A stretch of 64,000 nucleotides of DNA from Paeniglutamicibacter sp. Y32M11. Lineage in GTDB: Bacteria > Actinomycetota > Actinomycetes > Actinomycetales > Micrococcaceae. Below the pieces are notes generated by a model that was given only the letters and a program-made list of their open reading frames with translations, made no database searches and was not told the DNA's origin. A program made the position numbers and the translations under genes. Where the stretch lies: positions 3,906,001 to 3,970,000 of the forward strand of contig NZ_CP079107.1 of the NCBI RefSeq assembly GCF_019285735.1. The letters run 5' to 3'. Numbering within the stretch: position 1 is the first letter of the stretch; each line of letters opens with the position of its first letter. Of the stretch, positions 50,516-59,872 are shown piece after piece.

Positions 50516-52585
50516 TTAGCCTCCGGGGATCTCGTCCGCTGGCTCTTGGCCGGCTTCGATGCCACTGAGCACCGGGGCACCACCGGGCGCCTCGGCATCC
50601 GGGTCCTCCGCCGGTCCGGCGAACTGCGACTGGTAGAGCCGGTAGTACGCGCCCTGAGCGGCAAGCAGCACCTCGTGGTTGCCCTGCTCCACGATCCGTC
50701 CCTCTTCCATCACCAAGATGGTATCCGCGTCGCGGATGGTGGAGAGGCGGTGCGCGATCACAAAGCTGGTCCGGTCACTGCGCAGCGCCGCCATGGCGTG
50801 CTGCACCAATAGCTCGGTGCGCGTATCCACGGAGCTGGTCGCCTCATCGAGGATCAGCAACGACGGGTTGGCCACAAAGGCGCGCGCGATGGTGATCAGC
50901 TGCTTCTCACCGGCCGACACGTTGGTGCCCTCCTCGTCGATGAGCGTCTCGTATCCATCGGGCAGGGCCCGCACAAACCGGTCAACGAAGGTGGCCTTGG
51001 CCGCGGCCATGACCTCCTCGTCGGTGGCATCCAGGCGTCCGTAGCGGATGTTCTCCAGAATGGATCCGCCGAAGAGCCAGGCATCCTGGAGCACCATCCC
51101 GACCTTGGACCGCAGGTCGGCTCGGCTAATCGTGGTCACGTCAACACCGTCCAGGGTGATGGCTCCGGAGTTCAGCTCGTAGAAACGCATCACCAGGTTC
51201 ACCAGCGTGGTTTTACCCGCACCGGTGGGACCGACGATGGCGACGGTATGCCCGGGGTGCGCCTCGAAGGACAGATCGGTGATCAGCGGCTTGTCCTCCG
51301 AGTAGGAGAAGGTGACGTTCTGGAATTCAACGTGACCGTCGGTACGCGCCGGAAGTGACGCGCTGACGGAGTCGGCCTCCTGCTCATCGGCATCCAACAA
51401 TTCAAAGGTGCGCTCCGCGGAGGCCACACCGGACTGCAGCATGTTGGCCATGCCGGCCATCTGCCCCAGCGGCTGGGTGAATTCGCGGGAATACTGAATG
51501 AATGCCGTCGCATCGCCCAGCGACATCTGCCCGGAGGCCACACGCAGCCCACCGACCACGGCGATGCCGACGTAGGCCAGATAGGAGATGAAGTTCATGA
51601 CCGGGAAGATCATCCCGGAGACAAACTGGGCGCCGAAGGAGGCCTTGTAGAGCTCGTCGTTCTTCTCGTGGAAGCGATTGAGCATGTCCGCCTCGCGCCC
51701 GAAGACCTTCATCAGATCGTGGCCGGAGAAGGACTCCTCGATCTGTCCGTTCAGCGCACCGGTATTTTTCCACTGGGCGGTGAACATGCCCTGCGCGCGG
51801 GATCCAATGACGCCGGCGGCCACCGCGGAGAGCGGCAGGGCGATCAGCGCGATCAGGGCCAGCTGCCAGGAGACGATGAACATCATGATGACGATGCCGA
51901 TGACCGTGAGCACCGACTGCACCAGCTGGCTGATGGCCTGCTGCAGCGCGTTCTGGATGTTATCCACATCGTTGGTGACGCGGCTTAGCAGGTCCCCGCG
52001 CTGGCGGGTATCAAAGTAGTTCAGCGGCAGCCGGTTGAGCTTATTCTCCACGTCGCGGCGCAATCCATAGACCACCTTCATGACCAGGCGGTTGAGCAGC
52101 CAGCCCGAGGCCCACATGAACAGCGAGGCGACGAAGTACATCGAGAGCACGATCAGGATGTAGCGGCTGAGCAGCGGGAAGTCGATGCCGACGCCCGGGA
52201 TCAGGTTCATCTTGGAGAACATGTCCGCGGTATTATCCTGCCCGGAGGCGCGGAGCTGTTCGATGATCGTGGCCACCGGAACATTGGCCGGCAGGTTCTT
52301 GCCGATGGCGCCGGCGAAGATCACGTCCATGGCCTTACCCAGGATCTTCGGGGCGATGACCGAGAGCACCACGCCGGCGGCGACCAGCAGCAGCACAAGG
52401 CTCATGCCCAGCTTCTCGGGGGCTAAGAGGCCCACCAGTCGCTTGGCGGAGGGCCAGAAGTGCTTGGCCTTACGCACCGGGACGGAGTCCCCAAACATGT
52501 CGGAGGAACCGGCGGTGTCAAAATCCTCGAGTTCTTCGTTTGATTCCGCGATGACGCTAGTTTCCTTCTTGGTTGCACGTGCCAT
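50516..52585 (-). CDS. ABC exporter half-transporter with catalytic ATPase site
   Basis: 689 residues: an N-terminal six-helix ABC membrane domain (about 60-390) and a C-terminal ATPase. Walker A is VGPTGAGKTTL, the signature NVSAGEKQLITIARAF and Walker B LLILDEATSSVD, which keeps the catalytic glutamate. A polar N-terminal region of about 60 residues and a tail of about 35 residues are added. With the preceding gene it forms a heterodimeric exporter like LmrCD, BmrCD or TM287/288, pumping lipophilic compounds or lipids. Its ATG follows the upstream stop directly (TAAATG), so synthesis is coupled. Confidence 0.9.
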   Translation of the reverse strand: MARATKKETSVIAESNEELEDFDTAGSSDMFGDSVPVRKAKHFWPSAKRLVGLLAPEKLGMSLVLLLVAAGVVLSVIAPKILGKAMDVIFAGAIGKNLPANVPVATIIEQLRASGQDNTADMFSKMNLIPGVGIDFPLLSRYILIVLSMYFVASLFMWASGWLLNRLVMKVVYGLRRDVENKLNRLPLNYFDTRQRGDLLSRVTNDVDNIQNALQQAISQLVQSVLTVIGIVIMMFIVSWQLALIALIALPLSAVAAGVIGSRAQGMFTAQWKNTGALNGQIEESFSGHDLMKVFGREADMLNRFHEKNDELYKASFGAQFVSGMIFPVMNFISYLAYVGIAVVGGLRVASGQMSLGDATAFIQYSREFTQPLGQMAGMANMLQSGVASAERTFELLDADEQEADSVSASLPARTDGHVEFQNVTFSYSEDKPLITDLSFEAHPGHTVAIVGPTGAGKTTLVNLVMRFYELNSGAITLDGVDVTTISRADLRSKVGMVLQDAWLFGGSILENIRYGRLDATDEEVMAAAKATFVDRFVRALPDGYETLIDEEGTNVSAGEKQLITIARAFVANPSLLILDEATSSVDTRTELLVQHAMAALRSDRTSFVIAHRLSTIRDADTILVMEEGRIVEQGNHEVLLAAQGAYYRLYQSQFAGPAEDPDAEAPGGAPVLSGIEAGQEPADEIPGG

Positions 52586-54319
52586 TTAGGCCACCTCCTC
52601 CACTGCGAGCTGGCTGGTCACAATTTCTTGGTAGGTCTCCGAGGATTCGAGCAGTTCCTCGTGGGTTCCCCGCGCCACAATCTCGCCGTGGTCAAGGACC
52701 AGGATCTGATCGGCCCCGGTGATGGTGGAGACGCGCTGGGCCACAACAATCACCGCCGCGTCCTTCGTGGGTTCCTTCAACGCGGCACGCAGCCGCGCGT
52801 CGGTGGCCACGTCCAATGCGGAGAAGGAGTCGTCAAAGAGGTAGATGTCCGGCTTGGCCGCCAGCGCGCGGGCGATGCACAGGCGTTGGCGCTGGCCACC
52901 GGAGACGTTGGTGCCGCCCTGGGAAATATTCCCGTCCAACCCGTCCTCGCGTGCCGCGACAAAGGATTCCGCCTGGGCGGTGCGCAGCGCATCCCAAAGT
53001 TCCTCGTCGGAGGCCTCATCGGCGCCGAAGCGCAGATTCGAAGCGACGGTGCCGGAGAACAGGTACGGGCGCTGCGGCACCGTGGCCACCGCGCTCGAGA
53101 GCTGTGCGCGGGTCAATTCCGTGACCGGGACCCCGCCCACCAGCACCTGGCCCTCGCGGGCATCGTAGAGCCGCGGGATCAGGTTCAACAGTGTGGACTT
53201 GCCCGAGCCGGTGGAGCCGATAATGGCCGTCATCGCTCCGCGCTTGGCGGTAAAGGAGATGTTGTTCAGCACCGGCGCCTCGGCTCCGGGATAGCCGAAG
53301 GTGACGTTGCGGAATTCGACGGTTCCCGGCGCATCCATGTCTCGGACGTGTTCGTGCTGGTCGGTGAGGCTCGGGACCATGGTGGTGACCTCGTCGATGC
53401 GTTCGGCGCAGACGATGGCACGCGGGATCATCATGGCCATGAACGTGCCCATCATGACGGCCATCAGGATCTGCAGCAGGTATTGCAGGAAGGCGGTGAG
53501 CGCACCGATCTCCATACCGTTGTTCTCCACACGCTGCCCACCAAACCAGAGCACCGAGGCGGTGGCAATGTGCAGGATCATGCCGATCAGTGGGAACATC
53601 AGGACAAAGAGATTGCCGACCTTCACACCCACTCGGGTGAGTTTGGCGTTGGCTTCCTCAAAGCGTTCGGTCTCATGGGGTTCGCGAACGAAGGCACGCA
53701 CCACGCGGATACCGGTGATTTGCTCGCGCAAAACCCCGTTGATCCCATCGATGCGGTCCTGCATTTGGCGGAAGAGCGGCATCAGGAAGATGACCAGCGT
53801 GCCAACGACTACCAGCAATACCGGTACCGAAACCCATACCAACCAGGACAGGGCCGGGTCTTCGCGCAGCGCCATGATGATGCCGCCGATGCACATGATG
53901 GGGGCCGAGACCATGAAGTTCAGGCCCATCAGCACCAGCATCTGGACCTGCTGCACATCGTTGGTACCGCGGGTGATCAGCGTGGCGGCACCAAACTTGT
54001 TCACATCCTGTGCGGAGAATCCGGTGACGGCGTCAAAGACCGCGTGGCGCAGGTCCCGGCCGATGGCCATGGCCGTTTTGGCACCAAAGTAGACGGCGGC
54101 AATGGCCGTGAGCACCTGGATGAATGCCACACCGAGCATCAGACCGCCGGTGCGCCAGATGAAGTCGGTGTCTCCATTCGCAACGCCCTGATCGATGATC
54201 CGCGCGTTGAGGCTGGGCAGGTACAGGGTGGCAATGGTGGTGGCGAGCTGGAAGAACAGCACAGCGCCGATCCACCACTTGTACGGTTTGGAATGTCTAA
54301 GTATCAGTTTTAAGAGCAT
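52586..54319 (-). CDS. ABC exporter half-transporter with degenerate Walker B
   Basis: 577 residues, six-helix membrane domain plus ATPase. Walker A is IGSTGSGKSTL and the signature NVSGGQRQRLCIARAL is canonical. Walker B reads IYLFDDSFSALD, with Asp in place of the catalytic Glu, the hallmark of the non-hydrolysing site in heterodimeric exporters (compare TM287 and LmrC). The partner gene downstream has the intact Glu. The stop is directly followed by the partner ATG. The substrate is unknown. Confidence 0.9.
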   Translation of the reverse strand: MLLKLILRHSKPYKWWIGAVLFFQLATTIATLYLPSLNARIIDQGVANGDTDFIWRTGGLMLGVAFIQVLTAIAAVYFGAKTAMAIGRDLRHAVFDAVTGFSAQDVNKFGAATLITRGTNDVQQVQMLVLMGLNFMVSAPIMCIGGIIMALREDPALSWLVWVSVPVLLVVVGTLVIFLMPLFRQMQDRIDGINGVLREQITGIRVVRAFVREPHETERFEEANAKLTRVGVKVGNLFVLMFPLIGMILHIATASVLWFGGQRVENNGMEIGALTAFLQYLLQILMAVMMGTFMAMMIPRAIVCAERIDEVTTMVPSLTDQHEHVRDMDAPGTVEFRNVTFGYPGAEAPVLNNISFTAKRGAMTAIIGSTGSGKSTLLNLIPRLYDAREGQVLVGGVPVTELTRAQLSSAVATVPQRPYLFSGTVASNLRFGADEASDEELWDALRTAQAESFVAAREDGLDGNISQGGTNVSGGQRQRLCIARALAAKPDIYLFDDSFSALDVATDARLRAALKEPTKDAAVIVVAQRVSTITGADQILVLDHGEIVARGTHEELLESSETYQEIVTSQLAVEEVA

Positions 54320-54669
54320 CGGGGCGAGTCCTCAAGATTCTTTCAGCCGCTCGGGGCCACCGTGGTTCGGCGTCCCAAAGGCCTATCACCCGACGCTTTT
54401 CGGCCGGGCAATGGTCACTCTACACTCGATCCCCCACGCTTTGCGCCCTCCTCACGGAGGATCTTTCCCATGGTTCTACATCCCCTGGTGTAGGGGCGGG
54501 TAGCGGGGGTTCGTGACTCCCCACGGCGGTGAGCACGACGTTGCGCACGGTGGTGAGTGCGGCGGTTCCCGGTGCACAAAACACCAACGCCCGCTCGCCC
54601 TTCTCACGGTGATCATCGTGAAAATGGCGAGCGGGCGTTGAATGTTTCCTACCAGAGAGTTTCCTGGAG
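54320..54669. other. 350-base gap between ABC exporter and permease genes
   Basis: It holds the terminator of the permease gene at 54585-54640 and, closer to 54320, the presumed promoter of the ABC genes, for which I see no good -35/-10 pair. No additional gene is supported. Confidence 0.55.
54585..54640 (-). terminator. Terminator of the asparagine operon
   Basis: Perfect 15-base arms CAACGCCCGCTCGCC (54585-54599) and GGCGAGCGGGCGTTG (54626-54640), with an inner TCACG/CGTGA stem, 29 bases past the permease stop. Confidence 0.85.
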
Positions 54670-56187
54670 CTAGTTGCTCTCGGGGGCACCGATGGTGCTG
54701 GTGGAGCGTTCGTGCAGCGCGTCGGCGCTGGCACGGGCCGCCGCGATGTCGTTAATACGCCCGCGCGAGGCGTACCAACCAATCATCAGCGCCGGAATGA
54801 TGACGATGATTGATGCCACGGTCCAGGTGCCCACCGGAGAATCGAAGGCCATCAAGACGATGACCGCCGCCAGGAAGGCCAGGGTCAGGTACCCGGTATA
54901 GGGTGCCCCGATCATCCGGAAGGCCGGACGCTGCGCCTCACCGCGCTTGGCCAGGCGGTAGAGCGCCAGCTGGCAGAGCACGATCATTCCCCAGGAGGCG
55001 ATGATGCCCAACGCCGCCATGTTCAGCACGATCTCGAAGGCATCGGCCGGAACCACCGCGTTCAAAATCACGCCAAGACCTGCCACGGCCGCGGTCAGCA
55101 TGATGCCACCGTAGGGCACACCCTGCTTGTTCAGCTTGGCGGTGAAGCGCGGAGCGGATCCGGCCAACGCCATCGAGCGCAGGATACGACCGGTGGAGTA
55201 CAGTCCGGCGTTCAGCGATGACATGGCGGCGGTGAGCACCACCAGGTTCATGATCGAGTCCATGCCCGAGACGCCGATGGAACCGAAGAATGTCACGAAC
55301 GGGGATTCCCCGGCCTTGTACGCGCTGTACGGCAAGAGAAGTGAGAGCAGGATCAGCGAGCCCACGTAGAACACCGCGATGCGGATGATCACGGTATTGA
55401 TCGCCTTGGGCATGACCTTCTCGGGGTTCTGTGTTTCTCCCGCGGCGGTGCCAATCAGTTCGATCGAGGCGTAGGCGAAGACCACACCCTGCATCACCAC
55501 GACCACCGGAAGCAGCCCGTTGGGGAAGAATCCGCCGTTGTCGGCGATCAGCGAGAAGCCCACCTCGTGCCCGGGGACGGGGGATCCGAAGATGACGAAG
55601 TAGATGCCCACGGCCAAGAACCCGAGCAGCGCGAGAACCTTGATCAGCGCAAACCAGAATTCGAGCTCACCAAAGACCTTTACCGAGACCAGGTTCAGCC
55701 CCAACACGATCAGCAGCGCGGCCAGCGCCCACACCCATTGCGGCACCGAGCCGATCCATGGCACGTACTTGGCGAAGAAGTTCATGTACAGCGCGATCGC
55801 GGTGATATCCACGATCGCCGTCATTGCCCAGTTCAACCAGTACAGCCAACCGGTGACAAACGCCGCCTTCTCGCCGAAGAACTCGCGAGCGTAGGAGACG
55901 AAGGAGCCGGAGGAGGGACGGTGGATGACCAGTTCGCCCAGGGCGCGCAGGATCAGGAACGCGAAGAACCCGCAGACCGCGTAGCTGAACATCAAGGCCG
56001 GACCCGCCCCGGCCAGGCGGCCGCCGGCACCCATGAACAGCCCGGTGCCGATGGCCCCACCGATCGCGATCATCTGGATCTGGCGGGATTTTAGGCCCTT
56101 GTGCATGCCCTTGTCTTCGGCGGTCAGGGCCGAGTTCGGGGTGTCATGGACCGGGGTGGAGCGAGTTTGGGGAATATCACTCTTCAT
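54670..56187 (-). CDS. ansP: Amino acid permease, probably L-asparagine (AnsP-like)
   Basis: 505 residues with 12 helices of the APC amino-acid transporter family: [42 protein letters not shown] at the start, [41 protein letters not shown] next, and [30 protein letters not shown] in the middle. The G-A-I-G-T-G-L-F motif binds the amino acid backbone. AnsP, GabP and AroP cannot be fully separated by eye. AnsP is chosen because it lies 93 bases downstream of aspartase in the same operon as an asparaginase. It is the last gene, closed by a strong hairpin. Confidence 0.85.
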   Translation of the reverse strand: MKSDIPQTRSTPVHDTPNSALTAEDKGMHKGLKSRQIQMIAIGGAIGTGLFMGAGGRLAGAGPALMFSYAVCGFFAFLILRALGELVIHRPSSGSFVSYAREFFGEKAAFVTGWLYWLNWAMTAIVDITAIALYMNFFAKYVPWIGSVPQWVWALAALLIVLGLNLVSVKVFGELEFWFALIKVLALLGFLAVGIYFVIFGSPVPGHEVGFSLIADNGGFFPNGLLPVVVVMQGVVFAYASIELIGTAAGETQNPEKVMPKAINTVIIRIAVFYVGSLILLSLLLPYSAYKAGESPFVTFFGSIGVSGMDSIMNLVVLTAAMSSLNAGLYSTGRILRSMALAGSAPRFTAKLNKQGVPYGGIMLTAAVAGLGVILNAVVPADAFEIVLNMAALGIIASWGMIVLCQLALYRLAKRGEAQRPAFRMIGAPYTGYLTLAFLAAVIVLMAFDSPVGTWTVASIIVIIPALMIGWYASRGRINDIAAARASADALHERSTSTIGAPESN

Positions 56188-56280
56188 GCGCAGGTGCCTC
56201 TCGGGGAGTGTCTAGGAGGTGCTCAAAAGGGGGTTCAACGGGATCTAACGGGGACTGGCGGTAAAACGGTGCTGCGGAAC

Positions 56281-57714
56281 TTATTCGCTGAGATTGGCCA
56301 GGCGCTCGGGACGCAGCAACTCATTCAGCTGCGCGGCGGTGAGCAACCCGTGCTCCAGGACCAGCTCGGCCACGCCGCGGCCGGTGGACAGGGCCTCCAG
56401 CGCGATCTTGGTGGAGGCGGCGTAACCCAGCTGCGTGGTCAGTGCGGTGACCAGACCGATGGAGTTTTCCACCTGAGCACGCAGCTTGTCCTCGTGAGCG
56501 GTGATGCCCACGATGCATTTGTCGGCCAGCGTGATGCAGGCGGCCTCGAGGTGACGCATCGACTTGGTCAGGCTGTGCACGATGATCGGTTCAAAGGCGT
56601 TCAGCTGCAGCTGCCCGGATTCGGCGGCCATCGTGATGGTCACGTCGTTGCCGATGACCTCGTAGGCCACCTGGTTCACGACCTCCGGGATCACCGGGTT
56701 GACCTTGCCGGGCATGATCGAGGAGCCCGACTGCACGGCGGGCAGGTTGATCTCGCCCAGCCCGGCGCGCGGACCCGAGGAGAGCAGGCGCAGGTCGTTG
56801 CAGACCTTGGAGAGCTTGACCGCAACCCGCTTCAGCACCCCGGAGAGGTGCACAAACGCGCCCACATCGGCGGTGGCTTCGATCAGGTCGAAGGCGGTTT
56901 CCAGCTTCAATCCGGAGATCGCGGCCAGGTGGGTGCAGGCCAGGGCGGAGTAGCCGAGCGGTGCGTTCAGCTCGGTGCCGATCGCCGTGGCGCCGAGGTT
57001 GATCTCGTGGATGAGCAGCGTGGATTCGGCCAGGCGGGCACGGTCCTCGCCGAGGGTGACGGCGTAGGCGTTGAATTCCTGCCCCAGGGTCATCGGGACC
57101 GCGTCCTGCAGCTGGGTGCGTCCCATCTTCACCACGGTGCGGAACTCGACGGCCTTGGCGGCGAAGGCGGCGCCCAGGTGCTCCATGGCGGTGACCAGCG
57201 AGGTGGCACCAAAGATGGTGGCCACGCGCACGGCGGTGGGGTACACGTCGTTGGTGGACTGGCTGAGGTTCACGTGGTCATTGGGGTGCAGGTACTGGTA
57301 CTCGCCCTTGGCGTGACCCATGAGTTCCAGTGCACGGTTGGCGATGACCTCGTTGGCGTTCATGTTCGAGGAGGTCCCGGCGCCGCCCTGGATCACGTCC
57401 ACCACAAACTGATCGTGCAGCTTTCCGGCGATGATCTCGCGGCAGGCGTCGATGATGGCGGTGGCGCGGGTCGCATCAAGCAGTCCGAGTTCCTGGTTGG
57501 CCTGCGCAGCGGCCTGTTTGACCATGGCCAACGCCGTGACCAGGTGGGTGTTGGTGGACAGCGGCTGGCCGGTGATGGGGAAGTTTTCCACGGCGCGCAA
57601 GGTGTGCACGCCCCAATATGCCTCCACGGGAATGTCTCGATCGCCGATCAGATCGTGTTCGCTGCGTACGGCCAGAGGTGCAGCAGCCTGCAAGATGGCG
57701 GTGGATTCGGACAT
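56281..57714 (-). CDS. aspA: Aspartate ammonia-lyase (aspartase)
   Basis: Start taken at ATG 57714 (AAGGAG with 8-base spacing), 477 residues. It begins SEHDLIGDRDIPVEAYWGVHTLRAVENFPITG as aspartases do and has the family signature GSSIMPGKVNPVIPE (about 314-328). QGGAGTSSNMNANEVIANRALELMGHAKGEYQYLHPNDHVNLSQSTND carries the substrate-binding Thr-Ser-Ser and Asn-Asp-His residues of aspartase rather than fumarase. It converts aspartate to fumarate and ammonia. Preceded by the asparaginase gene and followed by the permease, it completes the route asparagine to aspartate to fumarate. Confidence 0.92.
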   Translation of the reverse strand: MSESTAILQAAAPLAVRSEHDLIGDRDIPVEAYWGVHTLRAVENFPITGQPLSTNTHLVTALAMVKQAAAQANQELGLLDATRATAIIDACREIIAGKLHDQFVVDVIQGGAGTSSNMNANEVIANRALELMGHAKGEYQYLHPNDHVNLSQSTNDVYPTAVRVATIFGATSLVTAMEHLGAAFAAKAVEFRTVVKMGRTQLQDAVPMTLGQEFNAYAVTLGEDRARLAESTLLIHEINLGATAIGTELNAPLGYSALACTHLAAISGLKLETAFDLIEATADVGAFVHLSGVLKRVAVKLSKVCNDLRLLSSGPRAGLGEINLPAVQSGSSIMPGKVNPVIPEVVNQVAYEVIGNDVTITMAAESGQLQLNAFEPIIVHSLTKSMRHLEAACITLADKCIVGITAHEDKLRAQVENSIGLVTALTTQLGYAASTKIALEALSTGRGVAELVLEHGLLTAAQLNELLRPERLANLSE

Positions 57715-57825
57715 GGGATTTCTCCTTGGGGTGGCGAAGCTGGGTGACGGTAACAACGGGGGCGGTAAGAGCTTTTTGGGCGCACAAAAGCACCCGAGTA
57801 AGGAAGTGAATCGAGCGGTGCGCGA

Positions 57826-58791
57826 CTACGGCAGCGGCAAACCCGACAGAGTGCCGACGTTATGGCCGCCGCCGAGCACTGACAGATTGTTGAACGGTAT
57901 TAATAGCTCGGGGTTAACACCCAGCGCCTCAAGGGCGGGAACGGCCGCGGGCATTCGGGCCCGGTCCGAACCATCGGCGACTTTCAGCGCCACGGCCGAA
58001 CCATCGTCAAGGGCGATGAACTGAATTCCTTCAAACCCGTCCTTGGCCAGCAGTCCGGGCACCGCGCGCATCAACTCGGTGACATCGCGCCCCTCTCCGG
58101 CGACCATCTCGGGGTAGGCCCGCATGGCGGCGGCCACCTGATGCTCGGCGCTACCAACGGCCGCGGTGACCAGGGCACTGAACGCCCGCGCCATGCCGGT
58201 CAGCGAGAGGGCAAAGACCTCGGTGCCGCAGCCGTCGGTGCTGATCACGGTGATGGGCTCGCCGGTCAGCTCCTCAACCACCTCACGCATCAGGGTGGGC
58301 AGCGGGTGCTCGTGCTGTAGGTACGTGGCGGTGTCCCAGCCGTTGAGCACACAGGTGGCCAGCATGGCCGCGTGCTTTCCCGAACAGTTTTGGGCCAGTT
58401 GCGTGGCTCCGTTGCCTTCGCGAATCCAGGCTTCACGTTCGACCAGACCGTAGGGCAGGTCGGTGGAGTTGCCCAGTACCGCGGCTTCAACACCCGCCTC
58501 GGCCAGAATCTTCGCGGCCGTATCCCGATGATCGGCGGAGCCCGAATGGCTGGCGGCGGCCAGGGCCAGCTGCTCGGCCGGCAGGGCCAGTCCCGCGCGC
58601 ACCATGGCGACGGCGAAGAGCGGCTTCAGGGCCGAGCGCGGGTACATCAGGCCCGATGGTTCGCCGCGCTGCACAACGATTTCTCCCGCCGCGTCCAGGG
58701 CCACGAGTGAGCCGAAGTGGACGCTTTCAACCTTTTCGCCGCGGGTTTGCACGGCGATCGGGGTGTGGGCGGGGAAGCTGGCGAGGTTCAT
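57826..58791 (-). CDS. L-asparaginase, class 3 (Rhizobium etli ReAV-like)
   Basis: 321 residues of the asparaginase_II family, unrelated to the E. coli enzymes. Active-site residues known from ReAV are all visible at equivalent spacing: Ser53 and Lys56 in YPRSALKP, Cys136 and Lys139 in NCSGKHAA, and Cys188 in STDGCGTEVF. The pair of cysteines with Lys binds zinc in that enzyme. It hydrolyses asparagine to aspartate and ammonia in the cytosol. Its ATG overlaps the stop of the GntR gene (ATGA), so the regulator and enzyme are translationally coupled. The aspartase follows after 111 bases. Confidence 0.9.
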   Translation of the reverse strand: MNLASFPAHTPIAVQTRGEKVESVHFGSLVALDAAGEIVVQRGEPSGLMYPRSALKPLFAVAMVRAGLALPAEQLALAAASHSGSADHRDTAAKILAEAGVEAAVLGNSTDLPYGLVEREAWIREGNGATQLAQNCSGKHAAMLATCVLNGWDTATYLQHEHPLPTLMREVVEELTGEPITVISTDGCGTEVFALSLTGMARAFSALVTAAVGSAEHQVAAAMRAYPEMVAGEGRDVTELMRAVPGLLAKDGFEGIQFIALDDGSAVALKVADGSDRARMPAAVPALEALGVNPELLIPFNNLSVLGGGHNVGTLSGLPLP

Positions 58792-59495
58792 GCTTTTGTT
58801 GCTCCAAGGATCTGGGTGAGTGCTTCGTCGACGGCCACGAGGTGTGCGGACATGGCTTGCGCCGCCGCGGCACCGTCGCCGCCTTGGATGGCGGTGAAGA
58901 TGGCGCGGTGCTCGGCATCCGAGGGGTGCTGACGACCGGTGATGAGGTTGAGAGTTTCGGACTGGTTAACCATGGCGTCGCGAATGTCGTTAACTACCCG
59001 TTCAAAAACACCATTGCCGCTGGCCGCGGCGATGGTGGCGTGGAAGCTAGCATCAAGGGTGACCCACATTTCCGGGTCGTCTTCGATTTCCATGGCGTCG
59101 ATGATGCCGCGCAGTTGCTCGAGCTGCTCCGCCGTGGCCCGCTGCGCCGCGAGGGCTGCGGCGGGAACCTCGATGTGGGGTCGGGCCTCCATCAGGCTTC
59201 GTGCCGAGAACTGCCCGAGCACTAGGTCAGCGCCCGATCGGTTGGCGATGACAAATGTGCCCTTGCCGGTGCGTGTCTCGGTGAGCCCGAGTGCCGCGCA
59301 GGAGCGCAGGGCCTCGCGAACCACCGAACGGCTGACGGCGAATTTTGCGGCAAGCACCGATTCGGCGCTCAGCTTGTGGCCCACGGGCAACTCCCCGGAC
59401 TCGATGGCGTCGCGGATTGCCTTAAAGACGGCCTCGGCCGCGCTTACCCGGACAATGGGTTGCGGTCCGGCCGTCCAGCTGTCTGACAGGTTCAT
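58788..59495 (-). CDS. GntR/FadR-family regulator of the asparagine operon
   Basis: Start taken at ATG 59495 (235 residues). A GTG eight codons upstream is possible. The N-terminal winged HTH shows AIRDAIESGELPVGHKLSAESVLAAKFAVSRSVVREALRSCAALGLTETRTGKGTFV. The FCD ligand domain follows, with its metal-type histidines in DASFHATIAAASGN and HPSDAEHRAIFTAI. As first gene of the asparaginase-aspartase-permease run it should be an autoregulator sensing asparagine, aspartate or a dicarboxylate. No ribosome site precedes the ATG, but a promoter ends 7 bases above it, so the mRNA is probably leaderless. Confidence 0.87.
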   Translation of the reverse strand: MNLSDSWTAGPQPIVRVSAAEAVFKAIRDAIESGELPVGHKLSAESVLAAKFAVSRSVVREALRSCAALGLTETRTGKGTFVIANRSGADLVLGQFSARSLMEARPHIEVPAAALAAQRATAEQLEQLRGIIDAMEIEDDPEMWVTLDASFHATIAAASGNGVFERVVNDIRDAMVNQSETLNLITGRQHPSDAEHRAIFTAIQGGDGAAAAQAMSAHLVAVDEALTQILGATKA

Positions 59496-59502
59496 GTGTT
59501 GA

Positions 59503-59532
59503 ACTATGTCACGCCTCACAAAACACTGTCAA
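59503..59532 (-). promoter_or_regulatory. Promoter of the asparagine operon
   Basis: On the minus strand TTGACA (59532-59527), 18-base spacer, CATAGT (59508-59503). Seven bases then lead to the ATG at 59495, the same spacing as at csoR, which fits a leaderless transcript. Confidence 0.6.
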
Positions 59533-59872
59533 GGCGCCGAACAGGAGCCTCGAAAAGGCCCACTCGCGCAACCCCGCACGCGCTGTCATAAATCCTCAAG
59601 TCAGCCCCGAGACTGGGAAGATCCGGGCCAGCGGATGCCAGTAGCGGGCGGCGGCTCGCTACTTCCGGACTCTGGCAGCAACCCCTCCGGCCTCGTACAG
59701 AGCGCGCTGCATTGGATGCAAGCTACCCCCGCGACCAGCAAACATCACGTGAAAAACACGTCATGACGTGGACAATGGATCTCTTGCGAAGATACGTTGA
59801 AAGCTGGATCCGAGGCTATGGGAACGGCACCCCGCAGTGCCCGTGCACGGGCAGAACGGAAAGGTGTTCCCC
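59533..59872. other. Control region between the asparagine operon and the M20 gene
   Basis: This divergent gap holds two perfect palindromes on the M20 side: CACGTCATGACGTG (59757-59770), preceded by ATCACGTGAAAAACACGT-type half sites, and TGCCCGTGCACGGGCA (59838-59853), just before the ribosome site. Both could bind regulators of the M20/MFS pair, and the second could also fold in the mRNA and hide the start. No gene is supported here. Confidence 0.55.

Noticed and set aside
52628-54313. Long plus-strand open frame opposite the ABC exporter gene
   Set aside because: Same shadow effect. The minus strand carries full Walker and signature motifs.
56101-57747. Gly/Val/His-rich plus-strand frame opposite aspA
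   Set aside because: Shadow of the aspartase. The aspartase signature and ribosome site are on the minus strand.
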